Source: Flavisolibacter tropicus
Lineage (GTDB): Bacteria; Bacteroidota; Bacteroidia; Chitinophagales; Chitinophagaceae
DNA length: 64,000 bases
Assembly (NCBI RefSeq): GCF_001644645.1
Contig: NZ_CP011390.1
Span: forward strand, 5,597,501-5,661,500
Direction of reading: 5' to 3'
The position numbers and the translations under genes are program-made. The notes under the pieces were generated by a model. It worked only from the letters and a program-made list of their open reading frames with translations. It was not told the origin of the DNA and did no database searches. Shown here piece by piece: positions 36,280 to 45,837 of the stretch. Position 1 is the first letter of the stretch; every line of letters starts with the position of its first letter.

Positions 36280-36312
36280 TGTGAGAAGCTTGGGCTGCAA
36301 TGCCCTTGCTTA

Positions 36313-36805
36313 CTCGACACTTTGGGCTTGAGGATTTGAAAATGATGACTAGGTATAATACTGTTATTACAGAGGCAGGTAGGACTCTCTCACATAAATA
36401 CTATATAACTGCCTAATTAAATGCTTTCCCAACACGATAAAGAAAAAATTGATTGAGTTAATTAGCTGAATTGGCTAGTGAATACTATCAGTGTACATGA
36501 ATAATAGTTTGTTTATCTGAGCTATTGTTTTTTTAATGCCAATTCATTAGTCTCCAACAAGATACACGGATATGAATTCATAATTTTAAAATTTTCTCTT
36601 TGTTAGACCTTTGAAAAGATATTCAGGCAATAAACAATTTCCCTAGTGATAAGAATAGTAGAAAGTTAAATAGATTAAAGCTACTATGGTTAATTATCAC
36701 TTATCATATAACCTATACAGTTAGTGCATACATAGAAATAATTAATCGTTTTATATGTGTAAACATTTATATATTTAATTTGCAAAGTTTAAAATGTAAG
36801 TTTCC
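36313..36805. other. Very AT-rich gap after the intron
   Basis: 493 bases with no gene recognised. The base composition is clearly more AT-rich than the surroundings, as is common at the edges of acquired polysaccharide loci. Confidence 0.4.
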
Positions 36806-38023
36806 TTGTCTGTATTCCTACAATTATATACACAATTATATTTAGGTGGTGGTATTCCAAAAGTTATCGAACAATTAGGTAACGACTTCAAAAATACTAC
36901 TTCTTATACAGGCCTTTTTGACACTACTACTCCTTCCTATCTGAATGTTCCAAATATTGTTCAAATTGGGTCGCCTTATCAGTCAAAATTCAAATTGCTG
37001 GCATGGTACAAGCGTTTCAGAAGCTTAAAAGAAATTAAAAAAGACAAAGGTGTTACAGTCACAGTATCCCATACTCCATGGCTTCATCTGTTAAATACTA
37101 TTGTTGGAGGAAAGGATAAAAAGATCTTATTGTTTCACACTTCTCTTACTTCTTCCAACGCATTTACTCTGTGGCAAAGAATTTTAATTAAAGCAATCCT
37201 ATTTCTTTTCTCCAATCAAACCTATGCCTGTATAGCCGTAAGCGTAGAGTTGGAAAATGAATTAAAACGGATTCCTCGCATAAGAAATAAGGTGACCCAT
37301 ATTTTCAACTATTTTGAATTAGAAGAAATCTTTCAAAAATCCAAAGAGCCACTTGCTTTTGAATTGGATGAAATCTTAAATAATTATTCCGTATTTGTTA
37401 CTGCCGGCCGGTTACACTCGCAAAAGAACTTCACGTTTTTAATTGAATTATTTGCCAAATTAAAAAAAGAAAAGAAGTACTACGCCGCCAAACTTTTAAT
37501 TATGGGTATTGGCCCTGAGTTGGAAATGCTGATGGAATTAGCTCATTCAGAGCAATTGGTAGCTGTGCAATTGAAAAGCGCAGGGATGGGGGATCTAAAA
37601 AAAGCAGATATTATTTTTGCTGGTTACATGGCTAATCCTTATCCTGTCTTACGGAAAGGCGCATTGTATATTTCAACATCATTGTATGAGGGGTTCCCAA
37701 TAGCTGTTTGTGAAGCATTGGTGTTACAGAAATTGGTGATTATCTCTGACTGCCCAACCGGACATGTGGAAATCATTTCTGGCAGTATTACTAACGGATA
37801 TAATATCGGCAAAAACCCATTTGGCATATTGTTACCTTTACGCAACTTGCCTAAAAAACAAGCGCTGCATCAATGGCATACTTTTATGGTTGAAAATAGT
37901 GATTTAATTTTAGGCTGTAATGGAAATCAGGAAAACCATTACAGGTTTTCTAAAGAACATAAACAGCAGCAGATCATGAAATGGCAAAGAATGATAGAAC
38001 CTGCTTTTGTCAGTATCGCTTAA
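36806..38023 (+). CDS. Glycosyltransferase family 4 (GT-B)
   Basis: 405 residues. The N-terminal domain begins almost at once with the sugar-acceptor loop LYLGGGIPKVIEQL. The C-terminal nucleotide-sugar domain has VTAGRLHSQKNFTFLIELFA, the FAGYMANPYP strand and the EX7E-type segment STSLYEGFPIAVCEAL. Known: GT4 enzymes transfer sugars from nucleotide donors to glycans or lipid carriers at the inner membrane. A TTG start is the only option in frame, so the N-terminus may be trimmed by a few residues. It converges with the GT32 gene, with only 5 bases between their stops. Probably part of a surface glycan locus with the ABC exporter. Confidence 0.88.
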   Translation: MSVFLQLYTQLYLGGGIPKVIEQLGNDFKNTTSYTGLFDTTTPSYLNVPNIVQIGSPYQSKFKLLAWYKRFRSLKEIKKDKGVTVTVSHTPWLHLLNTIVGGKDKKILLFHTSLTSSNAFTLWQRILIKAILFLFSNQTYACIAVSVELENELKRIPRIRNKVTHIFNYFELEEIFQKSKEPLAFELDEILNNYSVFVTAGRLHSQKNFTFLIELFAKLKKEKKYYAAKLLIMGIGPELEMLMELAHSEQLVAVQLKSAGMGDLKKADIIFAGYMANPYPVLRKGALYISTSLYEGFPIAVCEALVLQKLVIISDCPTGHVEIISGSITNGYNIGKNPFGILLPLRNLPKKQALHQWHTFMVENSDLILGCNGNQENHYRFSKEHKQQQIMKWQRMIEPAFVSIA

Positions 38024-38028
38024 TGAAA

Positions 38029-38850
38029 TTATTCATCACTTCTTACACCCAATAATCTAAGGTTTCGCAAAATGTTTGAATGATACAACCTGTTTTTAAA
38101 GCATTCTTTTTTAGTAAACTTATTTTGCAATAACCCGTGTTCTTGCATTAAACGGGCTAGTGTACTTTTGTATTTTATTTGGTTTTTATCAAATCCATAG
38201 TGTCTCCAGGCCTCATTTTGCCAATGAATAAAAAAATAAGACGCTGGTATCTCCATCTCGGAAAGGACAAATTTTGATGTGTTTTCAAACCATTTATCAG
38301 GGTTACAGAGATCAGTTAAGATGTATTTTTCGAGCCTATGTCGTTTTATGTTTTTTTCTAAAATAGCTATAGGCTTATGCCAGTCAGTATTAGTGGCATC
38401 TACTTCTCTGAAAGCTTCTTCAAAACAATCTAACATTACCTGGCTCCCTTGCGGGCATTTCATTACATTTCCTACCACTAACAAGTTGTGATGGTTGCGA
38501 AAAAAAAAGGATTCTGGAAGATCAAAGTATTTCAAACAGGTAATGTCCATATCAACCCACCAGCCTCCTTTTTCATACAATAGCTTATAACGGAATATGT
38601 CTGAAAATCCGGCATAGCTACCTTTTCCGTGCCCGAGTGTGCTTGGATTACTATAGTGAAAAACTTGTGTTTTCGGTATGATGCTGTTGGCATCTTGTAT
38701 CACTACACCCGTGGGGATAGACGTTTCTATAGGTTCGTACACCCACAAATGAAATTGATGGCCCTTATTCGTGAATGAGCTGAGTGTTAGTAGCTCTAAC
38801 TTGCTTAACGTAGTTCCAATCCATAGTCCATGCACAATTGTATTATCCAT
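38029..38850 (-). CDS. GT32-like glycosyltransferase (DXD motif)
   Basis: 273 residues. The DXD motif is in GGWWVDMDITCLK (Asp100, Asp102), preceded by GFSDIFRYKLLYEKG, as in the Gly_transf_sug/GT32 family. Known: these retaining enzymes add hexoses in capsule, O-antigen or mannan synthesis. It starts 8 bases inside the 3' end of the UbiA-like gene, so both are on one transcript with the ABC permease. Cytoplasmic side of the membrane. Confidence 0.88.
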   Translation of the reverse strand: MDNTIVHGLWIGTTLSKLELLTLSSFTNKGHQFHLWVYEPIETSIPTGVVIQDANSIIPKTQVFHYSNPSTLGHGKGSYAGFSDIFRYKLLYEKGGWWVDMDITCLKYFDLPESFFFRNHHNLLVVGNVMKCPQGSQVMLDCFEEAFREVDATNTDWHKPIAILEKNIKRHRLEKYILTDLCNPDKWFENTSKFVLSEMEIPASYFFIHWQNEAWRHYGFDKNQIKYKSTLARLMQEHGLLQNKFTKKECFKNRLYHSNILRNLRLLGVRSDE

Positions 38851-39961
38851 TAAAACGTTTGTCTTTTCTTTTTTGAATAGCTACCTGAATGAATATAGAA
38901 GCAATTGAATGATTGTTTTTTAAATACCGGCGTAAGAGCCTTATCAGACCTTTTTTTAAATAGTAGTAATTACGTTGTAAATGATGCACTAAGATTTTAA
39001 GCTGCGATGGAAAAAGGAAGCTATGGATGCCAATAGCCCACAAGAAATGCAGGTCAGTAAAGCACAGATAGGTCAACAGGAAGTAAGGTATCCAGCATTG
39101 ATAAAACTCGTTAAGAATAATATTACTTATAAATTGATAATCGGCAGGTAACTGGTATCCTCTTTCCCTGATCATAACCAGCTCACGGAAATAGGAAAGT
39201 AGAGCGTGTACAATAAATAAGGGAAGCAGGAATAGAAATGGCTTGCCCAAGGCACTACATGCTACGATCAGGAAGAGCACCTCGATTGGGCTCAGAAATT
39301 GTTCTATCAGTCTTTTGATACGTCGCTTTCCCTTTAGTGTTACAACAGTTGAAATGCAGGCTTTTATATCGCTGTTATGGTCGTGAAGTTGATGCGTTAG
39401 TATATTTCTGATGCCCACAACGGCTAACCAGGCAACGCAGCTCGTAATAACTAACAGTGAAGGTTGCCCTTCAAGAAAAAACAGCGTGCCGATCCAGAAG
39501 GGAAGAATAAAACCATAAAGGGTATCCGTTATCACTGCCAGCCAGCCCCTTTCTTTCAGTCTGACCGGCGGGATGCAGTAAAGGTTTAATAGGATGGCTT
39601 CCAGCATGAATAGATAAAGCACCGTATGGGATAGGTGTAAAAACAAATAGGGCAATGCACTTAGTGCAAGCGAGAGGAGGGATAGTAGTATAAACTGCAG
39701 TATGGAAACATTTTCCAGCCTATTATGTTTTCCAGCCAGCTTGTCTGCGGCAATATCAAACCAGTCGTTTAAAAGGTAACCATAGGTTGCCAGGCCTATA
39801 TAAGAGCAAAGGAAGAGGGTAATTGTTGTGAAAGAAATAGAAGTATGCTGAATGATGCAGGCAGCATAGCTTATCGAAAGAATGAATGGTGTTTTATATG
39901 ACCACCATTCATTGAAACGAAGCCTTACCGGAGAAAATGATGATATGCTGTTGGTCTTCAT
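38843..39961 (-). CDS. UbiA-family prenyltransferase
   Basis: 372 residues with eight or nine membrane helices. The first Asp motif is NDWFDIAADK (65-74, NDxxDxxxD). The second is in LHDHNSDIKA, and YCIPPVRLKERGW is the conserved loop after the fourth helix. Known: UbiA enzymes join polyprenyl chains to aromatic rings, sugars or phosphoribose. In a glycan locus a role in making a lipid carrier or a prenylated sugar product is plausible (compare DPPR synthase), but the substrate is unknown. It lies 8 bases after the ABC permease and overlaps the GT32 gene. Confidence 0.88.
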   Translation of the reverse strand: MKTNSISSFSPVRLRFNEWWSYKTPFILSISYAACIIQHTSISFTTITLFLCSYIGLATYGYLLNDWFDIAADKLAGKHNRLENVSILQFILLSLLSLALSALPYLFLHLSHTVLYLFMLEAILLNLYCIPPVRLKERGWLAVITDTLYGFILPFWIGTLFFLEGQPSLLVITSCVAWLAVVGIRNILTHQLHDHNSDIKACISTVVTLKGKRRIKRLIEQFLSPIEVLFLIVACSALGKPFLFLLPLFIVHALLSYFRELVMIRERGYQLPADYQFISNIILNEFYQCWIPYFLLTYLCFTDLHFLWAIGIHSFLFPSQLKILVHHLQRNYYYLKKGLIRLLRRYLKNNHSIASIFIQVAIQKRKDKRFNG

Positions 39962-39969
39962 AGGTAAAT

Positions 39970-40815
39970 TTACATTCGTTCAACAAATAGATCCTGGTAG
40001 CGGGTATAATAATATAATCCAGAAGCAAATAGACAGAAGGTCAGGATAGAGCTGGGTAACCATTCTATTATTGGTGCAGGAACATCTAAAAGTACATAGC
40101 GGTAAAGGGCAAGTACCGAGGCCAGGGGATTCAAGGATAAGATGGTCTTTAAGGGAGCCGGTACCATCTCTGGCATATAAAACACAGGAGTGATCCAAAG
40201 CACATACCCTAAGAACACAAATAGCAAATGGTGTATATTAGGATTTCTTATTAGAAAAACGTTGCTCCATAAGCATAAGCCAAGAATAAAGACCAATTGA
40301 AAAAAAGTAATAAAGGGTAATAAAAGGAGCTTCCAGCTAAGAGAAGGAGAAAAATTCAGAAACCCTGCACAAATGAAGAATACAAGTAGTATGATAATTA
40401 ACTCCGGAAGGCATACTAATGTTCTGTAAATAGGAAATGATAAACGTGAAATGGTAGACTTTTGAAGCAATATCTTATCGGCTTCCACTGCTTTTCCGGC
40501 ACTGTGCATGGTTTCAATGAACGGTAACCAGGTCAGGAAGCCAGAAACAATGATAAGCGCATAGGGTAGGGAAGGGTGGGTGGATTTTAATACAAACACA
40601 AATACATATAAGTAGATCAGTAATTGAATTACAGGCCGGAAACCTATCCAGGCAAACTTAAAGCTCAACTTTGAAAATCGGATCGCCATTTCCCGTTTGG
40701 CCATCACCCAAAGTACAGGTCGTTCTTTCCATACCGCCTGTAAGGACTGAAACATGCCAGAAGTAGCAGGGGTAATGACATGCTCAAATTTACCTGTAGT
40801 GTTGTTCATAAACAA
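39970..40815 (-). CDS. ABC-2 type polysaccharide export permease (Wzm/TagG-like)
   Basis: 281 residues with six membrane helices. Family features: the N-terminal basic amphipathic part (VMAKREMAIRFSKLSFKFAW), the aromatic GFLTWLPFIETMHSAG segment and the periplasmic loop VFYMPEMVPAPLKTILSLNP. Known: with an ATPase such as the one divergently encoded at 41070, these export O-antigen, capsule or teichoic acid glycans as lipid-linked chains. First gene of a three-gene minus-strand operon (permease, UbiA, GT32). Confidence 0.9.
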   Translation of the reverse strand: MFMNNTTGKFEHVITPATSGMFQSLQAVWKERPVLWVMAKREMAIRFSKLSFKFAWIGFRPVIQLLIYLYVFVFVLKSTHPSLPYALIIVSGFLTWLPFIETMHSAGKAVEADKILLQKSTISRLSFPIYRTLVCLPELIIILLVFFICAGFLNFSPSLSWKLLLLPFITFFQLVFILGLCLWSNVFLIRNPNIHHLLFVFLGYVLWITPVFYMPEMVPAPLKTILSLNPLASVLALYRYVLLDVPAPIIEWLPSSILTFCLFASGLYYYTRYQDLFVERM

Positions 40816-41069
40816 TATAATAAGGGTAGTATAATATTATCCTGCTGCATATACCTATTGATTCAAGGGTAGAATGATAAGGAAAATATACTATACCTTC
40901 TCCATTTATAAGTTTGTAATATTGCGCTTTGTAGAAATAGGACTGTATTCGTTAGCGTTGTACATTTTTAAATACCTTTTTATAGTACAACGTTCAACCA
41001 CTTGACAAAATGAGATCATAAGTCTTATAGCTGGTCTAAAGAAATTCAAATAGTAAAAATAAATCTAAA

Positions 41070-42254
41070 TTGTCGATTCGTACGAGTATAAAGGTTGAAA
41101 ACATTTCCAAAAGCTTCTTTATAAATAATAAAGAAGTGTATGCTTTAAAGGACATTTCTTTTGAAGTAGCTGCGGGTGAAGCCTTTGGTATTGTTGGTAG
41201 AAACGGAGCTGGCAAAAGCACACTATTAAAAATTCTCTCCGGCATTATCAAGCCTACCAATGGCGTTATTAGATACAATGGTCGTATTTCCTCCATTTTG
41301 GATTTAGGTTGGAGCTTTCATCCTCAGCTCTCTGGATGGGAAAATATGATGTTGACTGCACAGTTGTTTGGTATTGCAGCCGCTGAAGTAAAGAAGAAAG
41401 CCGAAGAGATTATGGAATTCAGTGAACTGGATGCAGAAACGCTTAGTCGCCCGGTATATACTTATTCCAATGGTATGTATTTACGGCTTGCTTTTTCTAC
41501 TGTCATCACATGGCCGGGTGATATTCTCATCTTTGATGAAGTGCTGACAGTAGGCGACGCCATGTTTGTAATTAAGTCGGCAGAAAAATTAAAAAGTCTT
41601 AAAGAAAGGGGTCATTCTATTATTCTTGTAAGTCATGAAATGAATCAGATCAATAACTACTGCGACAGGGTAATGTTTATAGATAAAGGTCAATCTATTT
41701 ATACCGGCCGGTCGGATCTGGCCTTGAATGAATACCAGGAGTATTTTAACCCTTACAGGGATATGGTACCGGATTATGTACCGAACGGTTGTACCTTGTT
41801 GAAGGTCAACATTGAAGTGAATAAGACAAAGATGAATAGTGGTGAAATAGTAGCGGCTGATAAAGATATTAAGATCATACTCCATTTAGCGTTGGATCAT
41901 ACAAAAAGCAGGAAAGATTTTGGTTTGATAATGAATGATTGCCAGGGCGTTCAGTTGTTTGGAGACGAAACACTAGACTGGCCAGTAACTGCATTGGGAG
42001 GGAACTGTACAATTGAATGGATGATCCCGGCTAACCTGTTAAATACAGGTTTATTCAAAGTATATCTATTCTGGTTTGAAGATAGAAAGCTCGTTGGCAA
42101 CACTTCAGTAATTAATTTTTCAGTAGCCTCCGATAGACCTGAAAGAGCTGCCTCTCAGGTCAAGCAGCCCTTTTATTTAAAGGGTGCGTTACGTCCTTAT
42201 AATAGTAAACCCTTTGAAACTACATTGCAACCACTACGGGTGTCTACCAATTAA
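41070..42254 (+). CDS. ABC transporter ATPase with Wzt-like C-terminal domain
   Basis: 394 residues. ATPase motifs: Walker A GRNGAGKST (43-51), signature YSNGMYLRLAFS in place of LSGGQ, and Walker B ILIFDEVLTVGD. This YSNGM signature is typical of Wzt/TagH-type exporters. A C-terminal beta-sandwich of 150 residues (about 245-385) fits the Wzt-C glycan-recognition domain, with markers DFGLIMNDCQGVQLFGDE and NTGLFKVYLFWF. It starts with TTG; no ATG is available. Divergent from the permease gene, 255 bases away. Inferred: the pair exports a glycan with a specific end group that this C-terminal domain reads. Confidence 0.92.
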   Translation: MSIRTSIKVENISKSFFINNKEVYALKDISFEVAAGEAFGIVGRNGAGKSTLLKILSGIIKPTNGVIRYNGRISSILDLGWSFHPQLSGWENMMLTAQLFGIAAAEVKKKAEEIMEFSELDAETLSRPVYTYSNGMYLRLAFSTVITWPGDILIFDEVLTVGDAMFVIKSAEKLKSLKERGHSIILVSHEMNQINNYCDRVMFIDKGQSIYTGRSDLALNEYQEYFNPYRDMVPDYVPNGCTLLKVNIEVNKTKMNSGEIVAADKDIKIILHLALDHTKSRKDFGLIMNDCQGVQLFGDETLDWPVTALGGNCTIEWMIPANLLNTGLFKVYLFWFEDRKLVGNTSVINFSVASDRPERAASQVKQPFYLKGALRPYNSKPFETTLQPLRVSTN

Positions 42255-42357
42255 GTATTAGATCATCTATATTATATTCCAGTTAATTATTTGTGGTCAC
42301 TTTTATAGGAGCTAAGACTTCCTCCTGTAATATCCATGTTGATATCAGTTATCAATT

Positions 42358-43407
42358 TTATACTTCCACTTCAACCTGGTTCTGAAACTTTTGAAGTGCC
42401 TCTAAACAAAAAGCAGTTGTTAGTTCTTCAGAGCCCCACCCAATTAGCTTCTTGGGCCCCCCATAATAAAGGATTCTTCTTTGCCAGCAACCCGCTTCCG
42501 ATTGCGTATCGAGTAAGAGTTTAATTTGATTGGTATAAATAGTTATCGGAGCGTTAAGATCTGCTAATGCACATATGGCTAGTGCGGTGTCTAGCACACT
42601 GCTTCCGAACATTCCATTAGGCAAAGTTGCGCTTAATATTTTATCTATTATGAGTTTTCTACTTGGCTCCAAGTCTGAAATGCCCGCTTTATAGTTCCTG
42701 GCAATAAAATAATAAATGCTGAAAGGATTGCGATACCACTTATCACAATCGTCTTCCTTGTTTTCTTTTATAATGTTATTCAGATAACCTACAATTGGTG
42801 CCGTTGTTTTATTATGGCCCAAATAAAACAACACATTTGCATTTACTGCTGCATCAATGTCATTACGTTCGCATTCCATTTGCCGCCAGAAAAAATAGGT
42901 GCTCACTGGCTGAAGTAGTTCAGACCTTACCAGGCGTATATAATCACGATTGTGCTTTTGTTTAAGTCGAAAGGATAACCACGTATAAAACAAACCCTCT
43001 TTATTTCTATTAGAAGTAATAAGATTAATGTTTTTACCCCTGATCCATTTGATTCCATTCTTTTCTAAGATGTAAGACACGCAGCAGGTATCATCTAAGT
43101 CGGCGGGAATTATTGAATGGTAACCATGAAGTTGTGTATAATGCTTCCATGCTCCAGGTCCCTTCATTTCACGTAACAAGAAGCCTGTACTCAGGCTGAT
43201 CATTTCATTAACAAAAGCATTCTTTGCTAAAAAGCCCAGAGAATAACATATTAAAGCGGTTGAAAAAACCGAACTGTCAGGCGTACAGTTAATGTGCATT
43301 TCATCATCAGTGGCGGTGAATGCACGGAATTGTCCATTTGGATATTGATACTGTTTTAGATATTCAATACCTCGCCTTATAGCATCCTCTATATTCAGTT
43401 GGTCCAT
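42358..43407 (-). CDS. Terpene-cyclase-like (alpha-alpha toroid) protein with DLDDT motif
   Basis: 349 residues, helical, with short QW-like motifs: YQYPNGQF, LPNGMFGSS and QSEAGCWQ. The segment IIPADLDDTCCVSYIL carries D103-L-D-D106, the DXDD(T) pattern of class II terpene cyclases. It is about half the length of a full squalene-hopene cyclase, so it may be a single-domain relative. No signal peptide. The gene converges with the ABC ATPase gene. Other possibilities are a non-catalytic prenyltransferase-repeat protein. The link with UbiA nearby suggests terpenoid chemistry, but the substrate is unknown. Confidence 0.65.
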   Translation of the reverse strand: MDQLNIEDAIRRGIEYLKQYQYPNGQFRAFTATDDEMHINCTPDSSVFSTALICYSLGFLAKNAFVNEMISLSTGFLLREMKGPGAWKHYTQLHGYHSIIPADLDDTCCVSYILEKNGIKWIRGKNINLITSNRNKEGLFYTWLSFRLKQKHNRDYIRLVRSELLQPVSTYFFWRQMECERNDIDAAVNANVLFYLGHNKTTAPIVGYLNNIIKENKEDDCDKWYRNPFSIYYFIARNYKAGISDLEPSRKLIIDKILSATLPNGMFGSSVLDTALAICALADLNAPITIYTNQIKLLLDTQSEAGCWQRRILYYGGPKKLIGWGSEELTTAFCLEALQKFQNQVEVEV

Positions 43408-43762
43408 CTACGGTGTCTAATTGAAAAGATATAATACATAGTTAGATTAATACAAATATTACAGTACGTAAAACAACTGTGATCTCATAATGTTATGTTT
43501 GTTCTTGCTAATCGTATCAGTTGGAATAATTAGAAAGTTCCCTGCCTTTCTTAAACCTTCATTAACGGATGTTGCAAGTATATTGGTATCCAGCAGTGCA
43601 AACCAATACTAAGTCTGTAAGCTAAAAAAGACAATATTTAAATGAAATTAATTCGCTTATTAGCTGGGTACTATATTTTGTAATTCCTCGCTAGTAGTCC
43701 TGCAAATCGGGGAAACCTTCGAGCTACAAAGAACTTGGATGGGCGTCAGAGACCTGGCATGC
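43408..43762. other. Gap without a recognised gene
   Basis: 355 bases. Around 43681-43717 a sequence (TTCCTCGCTAGTAGTCC) weakly resembles the dispersed repeat at 52110. Nothing else. Confidence 0.3.
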
Positions 43763-44758
43763 TCATGAAAACATCTTCTTAAGACGCCGGTTTACGCCAC
43801 GCAAAATTCTTCCTGCAGTAAACTGATTAGATGAGGCATCGGAAGCTATATATGTTTCCTCTGGTTTCCACTCGCCATTATAAAGACGTTCGCGAATAGC
43901 AGGCCCCTTAACTAAAAGTTCTAAAAATCGTTTGTAGGTGATTTCGCGATTTGGGTTTGGTGTGCTACGCGACGTATGAAGGCCGGGCGGTGGTTGCAAG
44001 ACAGCGTCAATGGAATGGTCGACGAAGAAATTTTTGCTTGTCGGATAGACGTCAAACTGTCCGGTAGCACTATTCAAGATATACAAGGACGGCGTGTGAC
44101 CCGCAGGATAGGTTTCGATTTGAATGGCCACACGGGACGTAGTACTATTGTTTTGAGGCGACCAGTGAATGAGCGAATCGCAAAAGATAACAGCCTCGCC
44201 TACCCCTACATCAATAGGTAAAAGGTGTTTTTGAATAAGACTGTCCTCAAAATCAGCAAAGAAGGGCCGACATAAAGGGCTAGCAATATCCGGCACGACC
44301 TTGTGACTACCTGGTATCACATGTAGTGTGCCGTTTTCAGCTGTAGTATCCTGCAACGGCATCCAGATCGTGAGTGTTGTATGTTCATGGTCTAGTACAG
44401 GCCAATTCTGGTGGATCTGGAAGCGTCCCTTACCTGGAGGCTTCACATAGAAATTACCAACCAGCATTTCGTAATTATTGAGCACTGCATCAAACCTCGG
44501 AAAAATATACCGGGCAATAATGTCCTGCACATGCTGCTTATACGTGCGATCAGTATCAAGAAAGGTGCAGTGGTAGGAGGAGACATTAAGTGGGTTGACT
44601 GGGTTTGTATCGGGATCGAAACCATCGGCAGGCGTTAGTGCCTGGAACTCCTGAAGCACTTGTGCCATAAGCTCGGGCTCGGCACAAGCTATTTTAACAA
44701 AGCCATCACGAACGAATTGCTGCTGCAGTGTATCAGAAACGAATATGTTGCGATCCAT
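43763..44758 (-). CDS. Phytanoyl-CoA dioxygenase (PhyH) family protein
   Basis: 331 residues with the PhyH double-stranded beta-helix: FQIHQNWPVLDHEHTTLTIW, ENGTLHVIPGSHK and CDSLIHWSPQNNST, then an Arg (Arg209) that should hold 2-oxoglutarate. The iron ligands would be His116, residue 118 and His198. Residue 118 is Asn where the family pattern HxD usually has Asp (HQDW). It may still bind iron or may be changed in activity. Known: Fe(II)/2-oxoglutarate-dependent hydroxylases of diverse lipids and natural products. It lies next to the terpene-cyclase-like gene in the same direction, but 356 bases apart. Confidence 0.85.
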   Translation of the reverse strand: MDRNIFVSDTLQQQFVRDGFVKIACAEPELMAQVLQEFQALTPADGFDPDTNPVNPLNVSSYHCTFLDTDRTYKQHVQDIIARYIFPRFDAVLNNYEMLVGNFYVKPPGKGRFQIHQNWPVLDHEHTTLTIWMPLQDTTAENGTLHVIPGSHKVVPDIASPLCRPFFADFEDSLIQKHLLPIDVGVGEAVIFCDSLIHWSPQNNSTTSRVAIQIETYPAGHTPSLYILNSATGQFDVYPTSKNFFVDHSIDAVLQPPPGLHTSRSTPNPNREITYKRFLELLVKGPAIRERLYNGEWKPEETYIASDASSNQFTAGRILRGVNRRLKKMFS

Positions 44759-45107
44759 GGATAATTGTTGAGGGATGAAAGTACGATTTATATTTTGGCC
44801 GATAACAATAAGCGCTGATATCTAAGATCGCAAATGAAGTGCACGGCACCGGCTTTCCAAAATGACAGCTAAACCTAATCTTCCAATAATCAATAGCAAT
44901 CGACTACGGAAAAGTAGTCAACTGATATTAACTCAGACTTCTGTCATTTCAGTAAGCCTCCTTTTGTTAGGCGCGCTTTATACCCCTTACTCTTAAATAC
45001 TTGCTGTATATTGGTCAGTAGGTTCTGCATCGAAAATCAATGGTGCTGTTTAGTAGATAAGTACCACTATTAAATTCTGTTGCGTTAGAAAACTATTAGT
45101 ATGTAAA
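44759..45107. other. Gap before repeat block B
   Basis: 349 bases with no gene recognised. It leads into repeat block B. Confidence 0.35.
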
Positions 45108-45412
45108 CCTAGCCGATAAATCCTTGCTTTACAAGGATGTGAAACAAAGGCTATTTGTAAGAATAATTACACCGTAATAGTAATACGTCGGCGTAATTCT
45201 AGAGCCCAAGCCTGATTAACAATAGTGATCCAAATACTTCCACGAAGGGTTTGCGCAAAGGCTCTCGTCACCATCGCGGCTTTGCGTTTTTTATTTTATC
45301 CGCTTTTGCGAGAGAGCTCACATCGCTACTAAAACAAAAAAGCCCTCGGGTTTTATCGGAAAGCCTTTATGCACAGGCCTAACCGAAGTTCGAACTTTTG
45401 GTTTAAAGTCCT
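45108..45412 (-). repeat. tRNA-Leu-3'-end repeat block B
   Basis: About 305 bases that align with block C over nearly the whole length and with A and D in the first 110. Content: ATCCTTGCTTTACAAGGAT hairpin, ATTAC...GGCGTAATT hairpin (about 45167-45198), GAGCCCAAGCCTGATTA, then CCACGAAGGGTTTGCGC and CGCGGCTTTGCG, a second terminator-like hairpin GCCCTCGGGTTTTATCGGAAAGC, and again a tRNA-3'-end-like GCACAGGCCTAACCGAAGTTCGAAC. No functional tRNA. Confidence 0.6.
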
Positions 45413-45445
45413 AAGAAAAGTAGCAGATTATCAGTATGTTATTGA

Positions 45446-45723
45446 GTGGTCATAACTATAATGCTCAATTCCCCTTTTAGCCATTTCTTTGCATCAATAG
45501 GCGATAGCATTAGTATTAAAACTACTCTTTTTGTTATAGTTTCAGAAAACTGCAGACTCAATCAATGGCGTAAAAAAATATTCCGGTTTGAATGTGAAAA
45601 CAATCCTTTCAATTATCTATTCTTTACGTCATCTCTAACTAAAGTTGTGGTAGTAAAGGCAAAGTGCAATTACTGCGGCCCTTTGATTTATGAGATGCTG
45701 GAGAAGCTGATTTAAGAAAGTAA
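45446..45723 (+). pseudogene. Decayed copy of the PRPP-synthetase-like small gene at 53810
   Basis: The frame encodes KKIFRFECENNPFNYLFFTSS and later CNYCGPLIYEMLEKL, which align with NYFRFEGESNPDDSAILYAI and YSEPLTDEMLEKLDVRK in the intact gene at 53810-54115. The last 40 bases are nearly the same in both, but here one base is missing near the end, creating an early TAA; the old stop is still present at 45721. The N-terminal third is unrecognisable. So this is a decayed paralog just right of block B, while the intact gene lies just left of block C. Confidence 0.6.
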
Positions 45724-45837
45724 AAAGTTCAACTGAAGCTTTTGCTACCTATTGAATGCATATACAAACTGCCAAAGCGCCAAAATACTTTTAAGTGAAT
45801 GTTTATAGTTGGCAGACGCTTCAAATTGAGTGAGCAA

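Larger units (their letters stand above)
35530..36312 (+). mobile_element. 5'-truncated, decayed group II intron
   Basis: Contains the remnant of an intron-encoded reverse transcriptase followed by intact-looking domains V and VI of the ribozyme. The 5' part (domain I and the RT N-terminus) is gone or unrecognisable. It adjoins repeat block A. It cannot be active: the RT frame has a TGA in place of Trp and has lost an internal segment. See the separate entries for RT and domain V. Confidence 0.75.
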
